From contig NZ_JAAGWD010000002.1 of NCBI RefSeq assembly GCF_010686685.1, positions 558,001 to 622,000 of the forward strand: a stretch of DNA of 64,000 bases, read 5' to 3'. Source of the stretch: Pontibacter burrus (GTDB lineage: Bacteria > Bacteroidota > Bacteroidia > Cytophagales > Hymenobacteraceae). This document shows positions 37,055 to 47,700 of this stretch, piece by piece; position 1 is the first letter of the stretch, and each line of letters starts with the position of its first letter. The translations under genes and the position numbers were made by a program. A model generated the notes under the pieces. It had not been told where the DNA came from. It did not search any database and saw only the letters and a program-made list of their open reading frames with translations.

Positions 37055-38614
37055 TTAATCGTCTTTACGGGTAATCCAGCTCAGGTTGTACAGGTCACGG
37101 CGTCGGTCTTTCAGGTTACGTACACTGCCTGCTGTGTTCAGGTCCTTGAGCAGGTTCAGGTCAAGGTCAGCGATCAGTGTCATCTCTGTGTTAGGGGTGG
37201 CTTCAGCAACTACAGCATCGTGTGGGAATGCGAAGTCGGACGGGGAGAAGACGGCTGACTGCGAGTACTGGATGTCCATGTTCTCTACTTTCGGCAAGTT
37301 ACCTACGCTGCCGGTAATAGCAACATAACATTCGTTCTCGATAGCGCGGGCCTGGGAGCAAAGGCGTACGCGCAGGTAAGCGTTCTTTGTATCGGTCCAG
37401 TACGGTACGAAAAGGATTTTCATATCCATATCAGACAGCATACGTGCCAGTTCCGGGAACTCTACATCATAACAGATCAGGATGCCGATTTTACCAATGT
37501 CAGTATCGAAGATCTTTAGTTTATGACCACCGCGCATACCCCAGTAATGCGACTCATCAGGCGTGACGTGCAGTTTGTACTGCTTGTCGTAGGTACCGTC
37601 GCGGCGGCAAAGGTAACTTACGTTGTATAGTTTATTGTCGTAGTACTCGGGCATGCTGCCGGCAATAATGTTGATGTTGTACGACAGCGCCAGGTGGATC
37701 ATCTGCTCACGGATCTCATCTGTATACTCGGCCATCGTTCTGATAGCCTCAGATGGTGATTCCTCTTTGGTAAGGGCCATTAGCGGAGCATTGAAAAACT
37801 CCGGGAACATCACAATATCAGATTTGTAAGAGCTCACCGTATCTACATAGAACTCGATCTGCTGCATCATGTCGTCCAGTGATTTTACGGCGCGCATCTG
37901 CCACTGTACAATGCCGATACGAACGATCGTTTTCTTACCACCAATGAGCTCTTCCTTCTCTTCATAATACACGTTCACCCACTCCAGCAACGTAGCGTAG
38001 GCACGGGATTCTCGGTCGTCGGGCAGGTAGCCTTTCAGTATTTTACGAACGTGGAAATCGTTGCTCAGCTGGAAAGACAGTACCGGGTCAGCCAGTTCCT
38101 TGTTGCGCACCATCTCGATGTACTTAGCCGGTGTTAGTTTGTCAGCGTAATCCTTATATCCCGGTATGCGACCACCGGCAATAATGCCGCGCAGGTTCAG
38201 ATTCTCGCACATCTCCTTGCGGGCATCATAAAGGCGTCGGCCAAGGCGCAGGTTGCGGTATTCCGGGTGCACAAATACGTCTATGCCATACAGGGTATCG
38301 CCTTCCGGGTCGTGCGATTTAAAGGAACCACGATCCACAATCTGCTCATAGGTATGTTTGTCGCCGTAGCGGGCGTAATCAACTATAAGACTGAGCGCAA
38401 CGGCTATTACACGTCCTTTGTCTTCAATACAGATCTGCCCTTCCGGAAACTTCTTCAGCAGGTTAGAGAACTCTTTTCTGGTCCAGGCGCCGTCTATGTT
38501 AGAGTACACCGTGTCCATGATTTCCTTCACTTCCTTGTAGTCTTTCAGCTCGAGCTGGCGCAGTAATAATTTGTGTTCGGTATGCTCAGTACTTTCTTCG
38601 TTCTTATCGCTCAT
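37055..38614 (-). CDS. GNAT acetyltransferase-nitrilase fusion protein
   Basis: 519 aa with two domains. Residues about 12-215 are a GNAT N-acetyltransferase fold (LRQLELKDYKEVKEIMDTVY; acetyl-CoA-binding region IDVFVHPEYRNLRLGRRLYDARKE). Residues about 230-505 are a carbon-nitrogen hydrolase of the nitrilase superfamily, with the Glu in DIVMFPEFFNAPL, the Lys in YKLHVTPDE and the nucleophilic Cys in GILICYDVEFPE. The fusion is seen repeatedly in Bacteroidota and elsewhere; its substrate is not established, and amidase plus acyltransferase activity on an amine is a reasonable guess. Cytoplasmic. Monocistronic. Confidence 0.9.
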   Translation of the reverse strand: MSDKNEESTEHTEHKLLLRQLELKDYKEVKEIMDTVYSNIDGAWTRKEFSNLLKKFPEGQICIEDKGRVIAVALSLIVDYARYGDKHTYEQIVDRGSFKSHDPEGDTLYGIDVFVHPEYRNLRLGRRLYDARKEMCENLNLRGIIAGGRIPGYKDYADKLTPAKYIEMVRNKELADPVLSFQLSNDFHVRKILKGYLPDDRESRAYATLLEWVNVYYEEKEELIGGKKTIVRIGIVQWQMRAVKSLDDMMQQIEFYVDTVSSYKSDIVMFPEFFNAPLMALTKEESPSEAIRTMAEYTDEIREQMIHLALSYNINIIAGSMPEYYDNKLYNVSYLCRRDGTYDKQYKLHVTPDESHYWGMRGGHKLKIFDTDIGKIGILICYDVEFPELARMLSDMDMKILFVPYWTDTKNAYLRVRLCSQARAIENECYVAITGSVGNLPKVENMDIQYSQSAVFSPSDFAFPHDAVVAEATPNTEMTLIADLDLNLLKDLNTAGSVRNLKDRRRDLYNLSWITRKDD

Positions 38615-38713
38615 AGGTACATTTTGTCTTTATGCTACTGATATACGTGCAGTAAGTATAGTTTCGATACAATTTACCAGTTTTAGCAACTGCCGTAATC
38701 ATAAACCAAAGTT

Positions 38714-38752
38714 AAAAAGAAAGCGCAGCTTATGTAGCTGCGCTTTCTTTTT
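38714..38752 (-). terminator. Terminator after the CoA-transferase genes
   Basis: AAAAAGAAAGCGCAGCT and AGCTGCGCTTTCTTTTT form a perfect 17-bp stem with a 5-nt loop (TATGT). It lies 53 bp beyond the subunit B stop. Read on the minus strand it ends in TTTTT. Confidence 0.88.
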
Positions 38753-38805
38753 AACTGTTTTCGTGTCTAGTCCTTTTACAATGGGGGGATGATTCACCCT
38801 TAAAA

Positions 38806-39462
38806 TTATAGTTCTACTTCCGGAATTTCGCCTTCAATTATAAGCGTACCTTCCGTTGCCTTCTGAATATCCTCTACAGTAACACCTGGGGCGCGCTCCA
38901 GCAGTTTAAAGCCTTTATCAGTTACTTCCATTACGCATAGGTCGGTTACAATCTTTTTTACGCATTGCAAGCCTGTAATTGGCAATGTACATTCTTTGAG
39001 GAGCTTAGAGGAACCATCGCGGGCAGTATGCTGCATGGCAACTATAATGTTTTTGGCCGAGGCAACCAGGTCCATAGCCCCACCCATGCCTTTTACCATT
39101 TTGCCCGGTATCTTCCAGTTGGCAATATCACCTTTTTCCGAAACTTCCATTGCACCCAGAATGGTCAGGTCCACGTGTTCGCCGCGGATCATGCCAAAAC
39201 TATCGGCAGAGCTGAAAATAGAGGAGCCTGGCAGCGTGGTTATAGTTTGCTTTCCGGCATTTATCAGGTCGGCATCCACCTGGTCTTCGGTAGGGAAGGG
39301 GCCCATGCCCAGCAATCCGTTCTCTGACTGCAGCACTACCTCAATACCGTGCGGAATGTAGTTCGCCACCAGGGTCGGTATGCCGATGCCCAGGTTCACA
39401 TACATTCCGTTCTTTACTTCCTTCGCGATTCGTTTCGCTATCTGATTTTTATCTAAAGCCAT
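38806..39462 (-). CDS. scoB: 3-oxoacid CoA-transferase, subunit B
   Basis: 218 aa. Subunit B of a family I CoA-transferase, which moves CoA from succinyl-CoA to acetoacetate or a related 3-oxoacid, linking ketone-body-like acids to acetyl-CoA. The catalytic Glu is in LQSENGLLGMGPFP at about residue 47, after the glycine-rich MYVNLGIGIPTLV. Later segments MVKGMGGAMDLV and LPITGLQCVKKIVTDLCVMEV are characteristic. The gene starts 12 bp after subunit A and is followed by a strong terminator, so the pair is a complete operon. Other acyl-CoA substrates (butyrate, adipate) cannot be excluded. Confidence 0.9.
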   Translation of the reverse strand: MALDKNQIAKRIAKEVKNGMYVNLGIGIPTLVANYIPHGIEVVLQSENGLLGMGPFPTEDQVDADLINAGKQTITTLPGSSIFSSADSFGMIRGEHVDLTILGAMEVSEKGDIANWKIPGKMVKGMGGAMDLVASAKNIIVAMQHTARDGSSKLLKECTLPITGLQCVKKIVTDLCVMEVTDKGFKLLERAPGVTVEDIQKATEGTLIIEGEIPEVEL

Positions 39463-39474
39463 GTTGTTCGTGAT

Positions 39475-40173
39475 TTAAGCCTGTCTTACCGTTCTCTGCT
39501 CGATGCGTTTTTCGTACTTTTCGCCCTGGAAAATACGCTGCACGAAAATGCCTGGCGTGTGGATCATGTTCGGGTCCAGTTCGCCGGCTGGTACCAGTTC
39601 TTCTACTTCAGCAACCGTAATTTTACCGGCAGTAGCCATCATTGGATTAAAGTTGCGAGCGGTACCTTTGTAGATCAGATTCCCGGCTGTGTCGCCTTTC
39701 CAGGCCTTTACAAACGCGAAATCAGCTCGTAGCCATTCCTCCATCAGGTACATTTTGCCGTTAAACTCACGGCTCTCCTTGCCATTGCCCACCTCGGTTC
39801 CATAGCCGGCCGGCGTGAAAAAGGCTGGAATTCCTGCCCCACCTGCCCGAACACGTTCAGCCAACGTTCCCTGCGGAATCAGCTCTACTTCCAGTTCGCC
39901 ACTCAGCAGCTGACGCTCGAATTCGGCGTTTTCGCCTACGTAACTGGCAATCATTTTCTTCACCTGGCGCTTCTGCAGCAATAACCCGATACCAAAATCA
40001 TCCACACCGGCATTGTTCGAGATACAGGTTAAGTCTTTCACACCCAGGCGAAGCAGCTCTGCTATTGAGTTTTCCGGAATACCGCACAGGCCAAAGCCGC
40101 CCAGCATCAGCGTCATGCCATCTTGTACTCCTTGCAGAGCTTCCTGAGCGTTCTTTACAGTTTTATTTATCAT
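39475..40173 (-). CDS. scoA: 3-oxoacid CoA-transferase, subunit A
   Basis: 232 aa. Partner of subunit B. The glycine-rich [20 protein letters not shown] (about 20-40) is the conserved CoA-binding start, followed by [50 protein letters not shown] and the later [30 protein letters not shown], all family hallmarks. Cytoplasmic heteromer. It is first in the operon; upstream is an intergenic region of 959 bp (40174-41132) containing the second long repeat. Confidence 0.9.
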   Translation of the reverse strand: MINKTVKNAQEALQGVQDGMTLMLGGFGLCGIPENSIAELLRLGVKDLTCISNNAGVDDFGIGLLLQKRQVKKMIASYVGENAEFERQLLSGELEVELIPQGTLAERVRAGGAGIPAFFTPAGYGTEVGNGKESREFNGKMYLMEEWLRADFAFVKAWKGDTAGNLIYKGTARNFNPMMATAGKITVAEVEELVPAGELDPNMIHTPGIFVQRIFQGEKYEKRIEQRTVRQA

Positions 40174-40444
40174 AGTTATGGTAATGTATTATTATGCTTT
40201 TCAGGTTGTATTATGTTCTAGAAGTTATTGATCTAAGTAAAGTTTGATCAGAAAATATGGTATAGGGTAAGTTAGATATAATAAAAGCCATATACAATGT
40301 ATGGTTTTACTTTTTTGGGTGAAATGGGTTTTGTTTTAGGTGAACTATAGTTGATTGTTGCATTGAAACTGGTAACTATAGTTTAAAAATAGGATGTCAT
40401 TTCGGACATTGAGAGAAATCTATTGCAAACTATAGTTACTTTTT

Positions 40445-41126
40445 GTCACCCTGAGCATTCTTGAGACGAGAGTCGAAGAGAGCCAGCGAAGCTGTAAAGG
40501 ATCTTATGTGTCCTATAGTTGCCACTTGCCACAAGCAGTTCGTGCTATAGTCACCTCTGATCCTGGGAGCTCTACTTACCTATCGTTTTATAGTTGGCTT
40601 TGGTGCGCTCACGGCCGCGGGGCCCCGTCTTCGGGCATCGCGCCTTGTACATTTCTTTTGCTCCTGCGTCGCAATGCCTTACGGCACCAGAAATCTACAA
40701 GGCGCTCAACCCAAAGACTAAGGCGCTCAACCCAAAGACTGAAATCACTCGATAGCTATAGTTTATCTATAGTTTGATAAGCTATAGTTGCATCGCCTTT
40801 CTGTGGTTGTAGTTCCGAGGGGCAGGCTGCGCCTGTCTGTTCTCTGGCTGTAACTATAGCACAATTGCTGAAACTATAACCATAGCAGGATTCCCCTCTT
40901 GGGAGGGGTAGGGGCGGGTTAACCCAGCAACTATAAAACTATAGCTCAACTATAGTAGTAGCTGAAATGCTTCCCACCTTAGACTACCGAGAAGCGACTT
41001 CGAAGGTAGCGAGCATAGCTCTGAGGGGAGGGGTGGTTGGACCAACAGCAACTATAGAACTAGAGCAGCAACTTTAGCAACCGCCCAATCCTAAAAATCT
41101 GGAAAATCCCCTTAATCTGCGGTTCA
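40445..41126. repeat. Long composite intergenic repeat, copy 2
   Basis: About 680 bp collinear with copy 1 (10117-10700). The identical 46-bp block is at 40598-40643. The centre (40644-40698, 55 bp) has diverged from copy 1 and here its ends form an inverted repeat, GCGCCTTGTACATTTCT against AGAAATCTACAAGGCGC with one mismatch. The flanking 21-bp segment starting AAGGCGCTCAACCC is duplicated in tandem (40699-40719, 40720-40740). Extra sequence relative to copy 1 lies near 40460-40500 and 40985-41030. It carries most of the CTATAG motifs counted in this gap. The 40174-40444 portion holds a weak hairpin at about 40284-40308 and nothing else recognisable. Confidence 0.85.
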
Positions 41127-41132
41127 GGCAAA

Positions 41133-42062
41133 CTATAGCGAAAGAGCTTTCGCTGTTGCTGCTTTATCTTTTACTAGTTGGGCTTTTAAGGCATCCAGGC
41201 CGTTGAACCTTTGCTCGTCGCGGAGGTAGGATACGAAGGAGACTGTAATGGTCTGGCCGTAAATGTCCTGATCGAAATTGAGCAGGTGGACTTCCATGGT
41301 CAGATGTGCGCCGTCTATCGTTGGGCGCACGCCGATGTTCATCATGCCAGGGTAACGCTCGCCATCTATAGTTGCCCAAACAGCATATACGCCATTGGCA
41401 GGTATTAGCTTGTGGCTGTGCGGAATGGCCAGGTTAGCTGTTGGGTAGCCGATAGTGCGTCCAAGTTTGTTGCCTTCAACTACTACTGATGTTAAACTAT
41501 AGTAGCGTCCCAGGTAACTGGTCGCAGTTTCCAGGTCGCCGGTCTCCAGCGCTTTCCGGATTTTTGTAGAGCTCACGCCTATATTGTCTATATCTTCACG
41601 CGGAATTTCTTCTACTTCAAATCCATACTTGCCTTTCTGGGCTTTCAGGTGTTCAAAGCTGCCTTCGCGGTTTTTCCCAAAACGATGGTCATAGCCAATT
41701 ACAAGTACCTTCGTATGCAGTGCCTTTACCAGAATATCGGATATAAAGCTGCGGGAACTGGTGCGCGAGAAATCTTTGGTGAACGGTATGATGAGCAGGT
41801 AGTCGATCCCAAAGCTACGCAGGTGCTCAATACGCTCGTCTATAGTTGAGAGAAGGCGGAGATCATTGTCTTCGGGGAAGAGCACCAGGCGCGGGTGAGG
41901 CCAGTATGTGATAACAACACTCTGGCCGTTATGCTGGCGTGCACGCTCCATTACGCGCTGTAGTATTTTCTGATGGCCAACATGCACCCCATCAAAAGTG
42001 CCGCTGGTAACCACCGGGAAACTAAGTACGGGAAAATCGGCTATGTCACGAATTACTTCCAT
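41133..42062 (-). CDS. ribF: Bifunctional riboflavin kinase / FAD synthetase
   Basis: 309 aa. It phosphorylates riboflavin to FMN and adenylates FMN to FAD. The N-terminal FAD synthetase domain contains VTSGTFDGVHVGHQKIL (HxGH nucleotidyl-transfer motif) and IGYDHRFGKNREGSFEHL. IDNIGVSSTKIRKAL closes that domain near residue 165. The C-terminal riboflavin kinase domain has GRTIGYPTANLAI, NGVYAVWATIDG, MNIGVRPT and LEVHLLNFD-like (MEVHLLNFDQDIYG). Its first 17 bp overlap the end of truB, so it is the last gene of the ftsX-DUF3098-uppP-truB-ribF operon. Confidence 0.95.
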   Translation of the reverse strand: MEVIRDIADFPVLSFPVVTSGTFDGVHVGHQKILQRVMERARQHNGQSVVITYWPHPRLVLFPEDNDLRLLSTIDERIEHLRSFGIDYLLIIPFTKDFSRTSSRSFISDILVKALHTKVLVIGYDHRFGKNREGSFEHLKAQKGKYGFEVEEIPREDIDNIGVSSTKIRKALETGDLETATSYLGRYYSLTSVVVEGNKLGRTIGYPTANLAIPHSHKLIPANGVYAVWATIDGERYPGMMNIGVRPTIDGAHLTMEVHLLNFDQDIYGQTITVSFVSYLRDEQRFNGLDALKAQLVKDKAATAKALSL

Positions 42063-42741
42063 TCGCTTCCAGCTGTGCTTTTCTAATTTCCTGTATATCT
42101 TCTATAGTTAAGGCATCTTCCAGCTTATACGTACCAATGCGTGTACGCACCAGAGAACCCAGGTGCGCACCAACGCCAAGCTTTACGCCCAGGTCGTAGG
42201 CCAGACTCCGGATATACGTGCCTTTTGTACAAACTACCCTGAAGCTTACCACTTCGCCCTCAATACTGGTAATATCAAACGCTTTTATAGTTATGGTACG
42301 CGGCTTCAGTTCAGCGGCCTTGCCACGACGGGCAAGGTCATAAGCGCGTTTGCCATCTACCATCACAGCCGAATAAATAGGGGGCACCTGTTCTATAGTT
42401 CCCACAAATGTATCGGCGGCAGCTTTTATAGTTTCCGGTGTCAGGTGGCTGATGTCTATGGTTTCTGTTACCTCTGTTTCCTTGTCGTAAGATGGTGTGT
42501 ACTGGCCCAGAATGATGGTGCCGGTATATTCCTTCTCCTGCGCCTGAATCTCATCAATCCGTTTGGTGAACTTGCCGGTGCAAAGTATCAGCAGCCCGGA
42601 AGCCAACGGGTCAAGTGTTCCGGCATGGCCAATCTTTTTTACGCGCAGGGTATTGCGTACTTTCTTCACCACGTCAAACGACGTCCAGGTAAGCGGTTTA
42701 TCTATAAGCAGGACTTCGCCTGCTTCAAAGTTGTAGGTCAT
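42046..42741 (-). CDS. truB: tRNA pseudouridine-55 synthase
   Basis: 231 aa, a compact TruB without the long C-terminal PUA extension seen in E. coli. It isomerises U55 in the T-loop of most tRNAs. The catalytic Asp is in GHAGTLDPLASGLLILCTGKFTKR, near residue 43. KEYTGTIILGQYTPSYDKETEV, PPIYSAVMVDGKRAYDLARRG and CTKGTYIRSLAYDLG follow the family pattern. The gene overlaps ribF by 17 bp and begins 1 bp after uppP, which indicates tight operon structure. Confidence 0.95.
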   Translation of the reverse strand: MTYNFEAGEVLLIDKPLTWTSFDVVKKVRNTLRVKKIGHAGTLDPLASGLLILCTGKFTKRIDEIQAQEKEYTGTIILGQYTPSYDKETEVTETIDISHLTPETIKAAADTFVGTIEQVPPIYSAVMVDGKRAYDLARRGKAAELKPRTITIKAFDITSIEGEVVSFRVVCTKGTYIRSLAYDLGVKLGVGAHLGSLVRTRIGTYKLEDALTIEDIQEIRKAQLEANGSNS

Positions 42742-42742
42742 G

Positions 42743-43576
42743 CTATACTCTTAAATCTACACCTAAAGCCAGCAGCGCAAGCAGCAGCATACCTAAAGCA
42801 ATACGGTAATAACCAAAAAGTTTAAAACCATACTTGGTCAGGAAGCTGATAAAAAAGCGGATAGCCAGCATGGCAACTATAAACGCCACAAAATTACCGA
42901 TCAGTAAAAGCTGTAGGTCATCCTGAGTAATCATTTCCAGGCTATTTTGAATCTTAGGTAAGTTAAACTTCAGGATGTCGGAAATCTCGAGGTGCAGCAG
43001 GTCGGTGATGAGTTTGTAAGTTGATGCCGCCAGCATAGTTGGTACTGCCAGGAAGAACGAAAACTCGGCTGCTGACTTACGGTCGATGCCCTGCGCCATA
43101 CCACCTATAATAGAGGCCGCCGAACGCGAAACACCCGGAATCATGGCTATACACTGTGCCAGACCGATCATGAACGCATTTTTATAGGTAATGCGTTCTC
43201 TGTCTGCATTGGCAAACCACTTGTCTACAAACAGGAGTACCACACCGCCAGCCACCAGCATTACGGCTGTAACCACCACACTTTCCAGCATGGCATCCAC
43301 AAAATCCATCAGCACAAAACCAATGGCTACGGCCGGTATAAATGCCAGCAGCAGTTTCTGGTAAAACTCGAAGCTCTGTAAAAACCGGCGCCAGTACAAT
43401 ACCACCACCGACAGGATTGCTCCAAACTGAATGTTTACGGTAAATATTTTGGTAATCGGTAATTCATTTATCCCCATTAGTGCCGATGCAATGATCATGT
43501 GGCCGGTAGAGGAAATAGGTAAAAACTCGGTAAGTCCTTCAATAATGGCTAAGATGATAGCCTGCCATACGCTCAT
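42743..43576 (-). CDS. uppP: Undecaprenyl-diphosphatase (BacA family)
   Basis: 277 aa with about seven membrane helices. It recycles the lipid carrier by dephosphorylating undecaprenyl pyrophosphate on the periplasmic side, needed for peptidoglycan and other glycans, and can confer bacitracin resistance when abundant. The two active-site motifs are [22 protein letters not shown] ([18 protein letters not shown], residues 11-28) and [15 protein letters not shown] near 155. The gene abuts the DUF3098 gene with no gap. Confidence 0.95.
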   Translation of the reverse strand: MSVWQAIILAIIEGLTEFLPISSTGHMIIASALMGINELPITKIFTVNIQFGAILSVVVLYWRRFLQSFEFYQKLLLAFIPAVAIGFVLMDFVDAMLESVVVTAVMLVAGGVVLLFVDKWFANADRERITYKNAFMIGLAQCIAMIPGVSRSAASIIGGMAQGIDRKSAAEFSFFLAVPTMLAASTYKLITDLLHLEISDILKFNLPKIQNSLEMITQDDLQLLLIGNFVAFIVAMLAIRFFISFLTKYGFKLFGYYRIALGMLLLALLALGVDLRV

Positions 43577-43792
43577 CTAGTCGTGGTTTTTGTCTTTAAC
43601 AAGGATTGCAAAAATTTCGATGATAAAGCCTGCCAGCACAACTATAGGCCCGAGCGTGATGCCCATGAAACCTAGGCCGTATTGTTCGTTGTCCAGCGTC
43701 ATAATGATAAAGCCTATCACGAGTACCACAATGCCAACCAGCATCAGGATGTAGTTCTTTCTGCCAAAGGCAAGTCTGTCTTTATTTTCCAT
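43577..43792 (-). CDS. DUF3098 small membrane protein
   Basis: 71 aa. A short charged N-terminus (MENKDRLAFGRKNYILMLVG) is followed by two membrane segments (about 13-32 and 45-65). It matches the DUF3098 family, found between ftsX and uppP in many Bacteroidota. Function is unknown; constant linkage to divisome and lipid-carrier genes suggests a role at the cell envelope. It abuts uppP and lies 2 bp from ftsX. Confidence 0.88.
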   Translation of the reverse strand: MENKDRLAFGRKNYILMLVGIVVLVIGFIIMTLDNEQYGLGFMGITLGPIVVLAGFIIEIFAILVKDKNHD

Positions 43793-43794
43793 TG

Positions 43795-44694
43795 TTAGTA
43801 TAGTTCGTCTAATGAGAGGCGCAGGTATTTACGCACCGCGCGGTAGGAGCTCAGAAAACCGATAATGCAGCCAATTACGAGGAGTGCACCCATCAGGATG
43901 TAAGTTTGTTCTTCGTTTTGTAGCTCTTTCAGTTCTTCTATCTGTGTGTAAGCGTATTGCATTAAGGCAAAAAGTAACGCCGAAGCTATAATGCCGCTCA
44001 TAACGCCCTGCCAGGCTGCCCGGTTCAGGAACGGCCGCTGTATAAAAAAGCCTGTTGCCCCAACCAACTGCATGCTCCGGATGAGGAAGCGCTGCGAGTA
44101 TAACGCCAGTTTTATGGTATTATTTATAAGGATAATAACTACCAGGATAAGGATAATGGCAAAGCCAAGCAGGATAATGCTGATCTTCTGGATGTTGCTG
44201 TTGATGGACTCTATAAAGCCAACCTCCACATACTGCACTTCAAAAACACCTTTAATTCCTTCCAGGTCATTCTGGATACCCTTCATCTGGGCAGGTGTAG
44301 TGCTTTCGGCTCTGATGTTGATCACATAGGCATCGCGCAGCGGGTTCTCACCCAAAAAAGAAGTAAAGTCTTCACCGGATTTACCTATAAATTCTTCAGC
44401 GCCTTTCTCTTTCGATACAAAACGTACCTGGGCAGTATCGCTTTTAATGGCTACATAATCTTTGGCAGCCAGCGTTTTTTTAATGTCGGCAAGCTGTTTT
44501 TGGGTCAGGTTACGGTCCAGGTATAGCTGCATCTCAATGCTTTCCTTTACCTGCTCCGATAATCTGTTTGCATGTATAAGCAGCAACCCGAACAACCCGA
44601 TCACAAACAAGGCCAGCGAAATGCTGAACACAACCATGGTATGCGGGTAGTTGCCGAGCTTCTTCTTCTTTATTGATTTGTGTTGCTTTGCCAT
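43795..44694 (-). CDS. ftsX: Cell-division ABC-transporter-like permease FtsX
   Basis: 299 aa from the ATG at 44694. A Met 5 codons upstream exists, but GGAAGGAG lies between them at the correct distance from 44694 and decides the start. Topology is FtsX-like: an N-terminal membrane helix (TMVVFSISLALFVIGLFGLLLIHANRL), an extracytoplasmic domain (about 55-165) and three further membrane helices (ISIILLGFAIILILVVIIL and onward). With FtsE it controls peptidoglycan hydrolases during division. ftsE is not adjacent, which is normal for this phylum. First gene of the five-gene operon. Confidence 0.92.
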   Translation of the reverse strand: MAKQHKSIKKKKLGNYPHTMVVFSISLALFVIGLFGLLLIHANRLSEQVKESIEMQLYLDRNLTQKQLADIKKTLAAKDYVAIKSDTAQVRFVSKEKGAEEFIGKSGEDFTSFLGENPLRDAYVINIRAESTTPAQMKGIQNDLEGIKGVFEVQYVEVGFIESINSNIQKISIILLGFAIILILVVIILINNTIKLALYSQRFLIRSMQLVGATGFFIQRPFLNRAAWQGVMSGIIASALLFALMQYAYTQIEELKELQNEEQTYILMGALLVIGCIIGFLSSYRAVRKYLRLSLDELY

Positions 44695-44760
44695 AGGTAC
44701 TCCTTCCATACAAAAGTAGGAATATATTTTAAATATAGGGAAAGCAGTAGCGCTAAAAGA

Positions 44761-44790
44761 AAAGTCCAGCCTTGAGGGGGCAGGACTTTA
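44761..44790. terminator. Hairpin terminator overlapping the tamB stop codon
   Basis: AAAGTCC and GGACTTT pair around a 16-nt loop. One arm overlaps the tamB stop codon. On the minus strand the end is CTTTTCTTTT, so it can end the tamB transcript just before ftsX. Confidence 0.5.
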
Positions 44791-47700
44791 TTGTAATGGT
44801 TGTTGATTAAATCGTGGGTCAGAGTCCAGGATGATCTGCTGGCGTTCCTGCTCCTCGAGGCGACGCTGGCGACGGTTACTCCTGAACAGTTCACGCAGGT
44901 TATCGAACCGTTTGGTGTGCAGTAAGCTGAAGCTTTGGCGGTTGGTGCGTCTGTCAATCAACCCTCTCGGAATGGTATTGTATTCCAGCCTTGCCCGTAG
45001 TTCGCCACTCTTTGTTATATAGTACTCCAGCGACCAGTCGCCCTGGTAGCCGTTGTCGCGGGAGGTGCCTGCTTCGTTGCTGGCCCCAAGGCCGGCTTCA
45101 CTTGTAACCCGCAACCTGCCCTGGAAGAACGAGTAACTTAAACGCACCTGCAACGATGAAAGCGCATCCTGGTCTATATTGCCCAATCCAATATCTATTT
45201 CCAGGTTACTATCAATACTATTCAGGAAACTGCTGAGCTGGTTCGATAATAAGCTACCCAATGATCCGCCTACAGCAGTAGTGCCGGCATCAACTGTACT
45301 AAAGGTACCCTGCGGAGATAAGCGCCCCAATACCATCAGACTGAACACCTGTCGGTTCAACTCGGCTTCGTCGTTTTTAATGGAGCTGATAAGGGCTTCG
45401 GTTTCGGCGGTTTGCGGTACCTGGTCAAAATCCATTCCAAGGCTGATCTGTGGTGTAAGCAGGGGGCCATCCAGGTCTATAACTGCCGTTACCGGGTAGC
45501 GGCCCTGTATACTGCTGGTTTCGGTCACAGGCAACGATGCCATCTGGGTATAGTTACCGGTAATGTTCATAATGCCGCCCAGCGGGTCGCCGTTCCAGGT
45601 AATGGTGCTGCCCGGCTGTACGTTAAATTCGCGGGTTACAAGCCCCTCCAGCAAGTTCAGGTTATAAGCTCCCTTTGATATCTCAAATGTACCGAACATG
45701 TTAAAGTCGCCACGTGTGTCAATTGTCATGCGAATGTCGCCGCTACCCGAGCCTCGTATTACGTCACCAGTTGTTCGGTCTATGATAATCTCAAAATAAG
45801 CGTCGTCAGTTACATTCAGGTTAAAATTCATGTTGATGCCCGACAGGTCCACTTTTTGGTCGTCAACGGCAACGGCAAGGCTATCTGGGGTGCGGGTTAC
45901 AAACCGGATAAAGTCTTTTCGGGCAACGTTCTCCTGGTTATCCAGCGGTACAACGATACGGGTGTTCTCTTCGCTGCGGGCGTCCACGTTTATGCGCAGG
46001 TTATCTACCGGCCCAAGCACGCTGGCCGTACCTGTTCCGAAAGCGGTACCATAATAGAGCTCGTTCTGCTCGGCAGTGGTGTTCAGGATCATGAAATTAC
46101 GGTATCGGGCACTCAGGTCTATCACCATATTAGAGAAGCCATCGTGTGCAATGCCGCCTGTAACCGTGGCCGTATTGCCAAAAAGATCACGCAGCTGGGC
46201 ATTTCGGAAGCTTATGCTGTTTGGACCCAGGTAAATGCGGTCGTTGAAACGGTAACGGGTGTTCAGATAATCGAACCGGAACTGGCCATTGCTTACCATT
46301 ACGGAGCCTTTGAGAATAGGAGAGGTAAGCTTGCCAAGCACCCGCACACGCCCTTCCAGGTCGCCCTCCAGGTCTGAAAGTATGGGTTTGATTAGAGGCT
46401 CTGCCAGTTTTAACTGTGCCTGGTCCATTACGGCCAGCAGGTCCAGTTGGTCTTCCTGGGCTTCGGGGTTATAGTTACCGGTAACCGATAAAACTTTTTT
46501 GTGATTTCGGTCTATCCCGATATCCACTACCATCTGCTTGGCTGTGTTATTCCAGTTCGCTTTGCCGGTTATATCCCCAATCAGAAAATCATCCAGGTGA
46601 AAAGAGTCTACACGGGCATTCAGGTTAAGCAGGGCGCGGTCATATATATCCTGCACCACCACTTCGCTGCTTAGCCGGCCGGCAATTTTTTCTGTAATGA
46701 GGGTATTGAGGTTGCGAAGGTCAAAGTTCTCCACACGCAGGTTTAAGGTGCTGTTCGGGTCTTCTGAGATGAGGCCTACCGCACGAATAGTCTGTTCCTG
46801 GTTTGTGATGGCAAAGTTCTCAAACAAAAAGGACTTACCCGCATCACCGATTACAATGGTATTGCCTGGTGTAAATGCCCAGGGCATATCGCGTAGTATG
46901 ATGTTAGACTTATCGAACACAAGCTGAATCTGATTCTCTAGGAAGTTAAGGTCGCCGGTGATGGTGGCACGGTTGTTAAACTCAGGCTGACGCACGCTAG
47001 TGGCAAAGTCAATTTTACGTTCGCTCCAAATACCTTCCAGGTAAAAATCCTGGGTGCGGCCGGCAGTAGGTAACTGCTGCTCCTCTGAGGTGTAGATAAT
47101 ACTTGCCAGCACATCCGGACTGTTCTGTAGTTTAGAAGAGGTCAGGTCGAAATGGCCGCGGTACAGGTCGAAGTCGGAATAGGAAAGGGTATCTATATCG
47201 CCAGCCATTTCCAGGATCACCGTATTGCCATGCCGGAAGGAGCCTTCCAGGGTAGTATTGCGGGACAAAGACATTTCCGGTAGGAACAACGCCAGCAGCG
47301 GATCCATGTTTTTTAGCTGGAGTGTATAGTTCAAACTATAGTCCTTAATCTGTGAAAGCGATTTGCGCGCATAGTATGCGCTGGTGGCGGCATCGTTACT
47401 TTCGAAATTAAGTCTGTATTCATGCGCCAGCTGATCCAGGTCAGCTAACAGGGTGCTATAATCAAAGTTGCCATCCACAAATACTGTAACCAAATCCGAT
47501 ACCAGGTTAAGCGCGCGCTGGCCTTCCACAATTTCAGAATTGATATAAAGGGAGTCGAGCACGAGTTCACGCCCCTTATAGTTTATATTAGCTTCATTAA
47601 AACTGGCGATGCCTACAAATTCATCCAGCCGCAGGCCTGTAAAGTTCAGGTTAGTGTTGGCACTAATTGTAAACGGCACATCTGAGAAGCGTAATGCCTG

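Noticed and set aside
40284..40308. Hairpin as the terminator of scoA
   Set aside because: It lies upstream of the scoA start and T-runs are on the plus strand, where no gene ends; it is probably chance AT-rich pairing.
40508..40777. 89-aa open frame within long repeat copy 2
   Set aside because: It runs through the repeat blocks and depends on the tandem 21-bp duplication; the same frame is not kept in copy 1 (10117-10700), and there is no ribosome-binding site.
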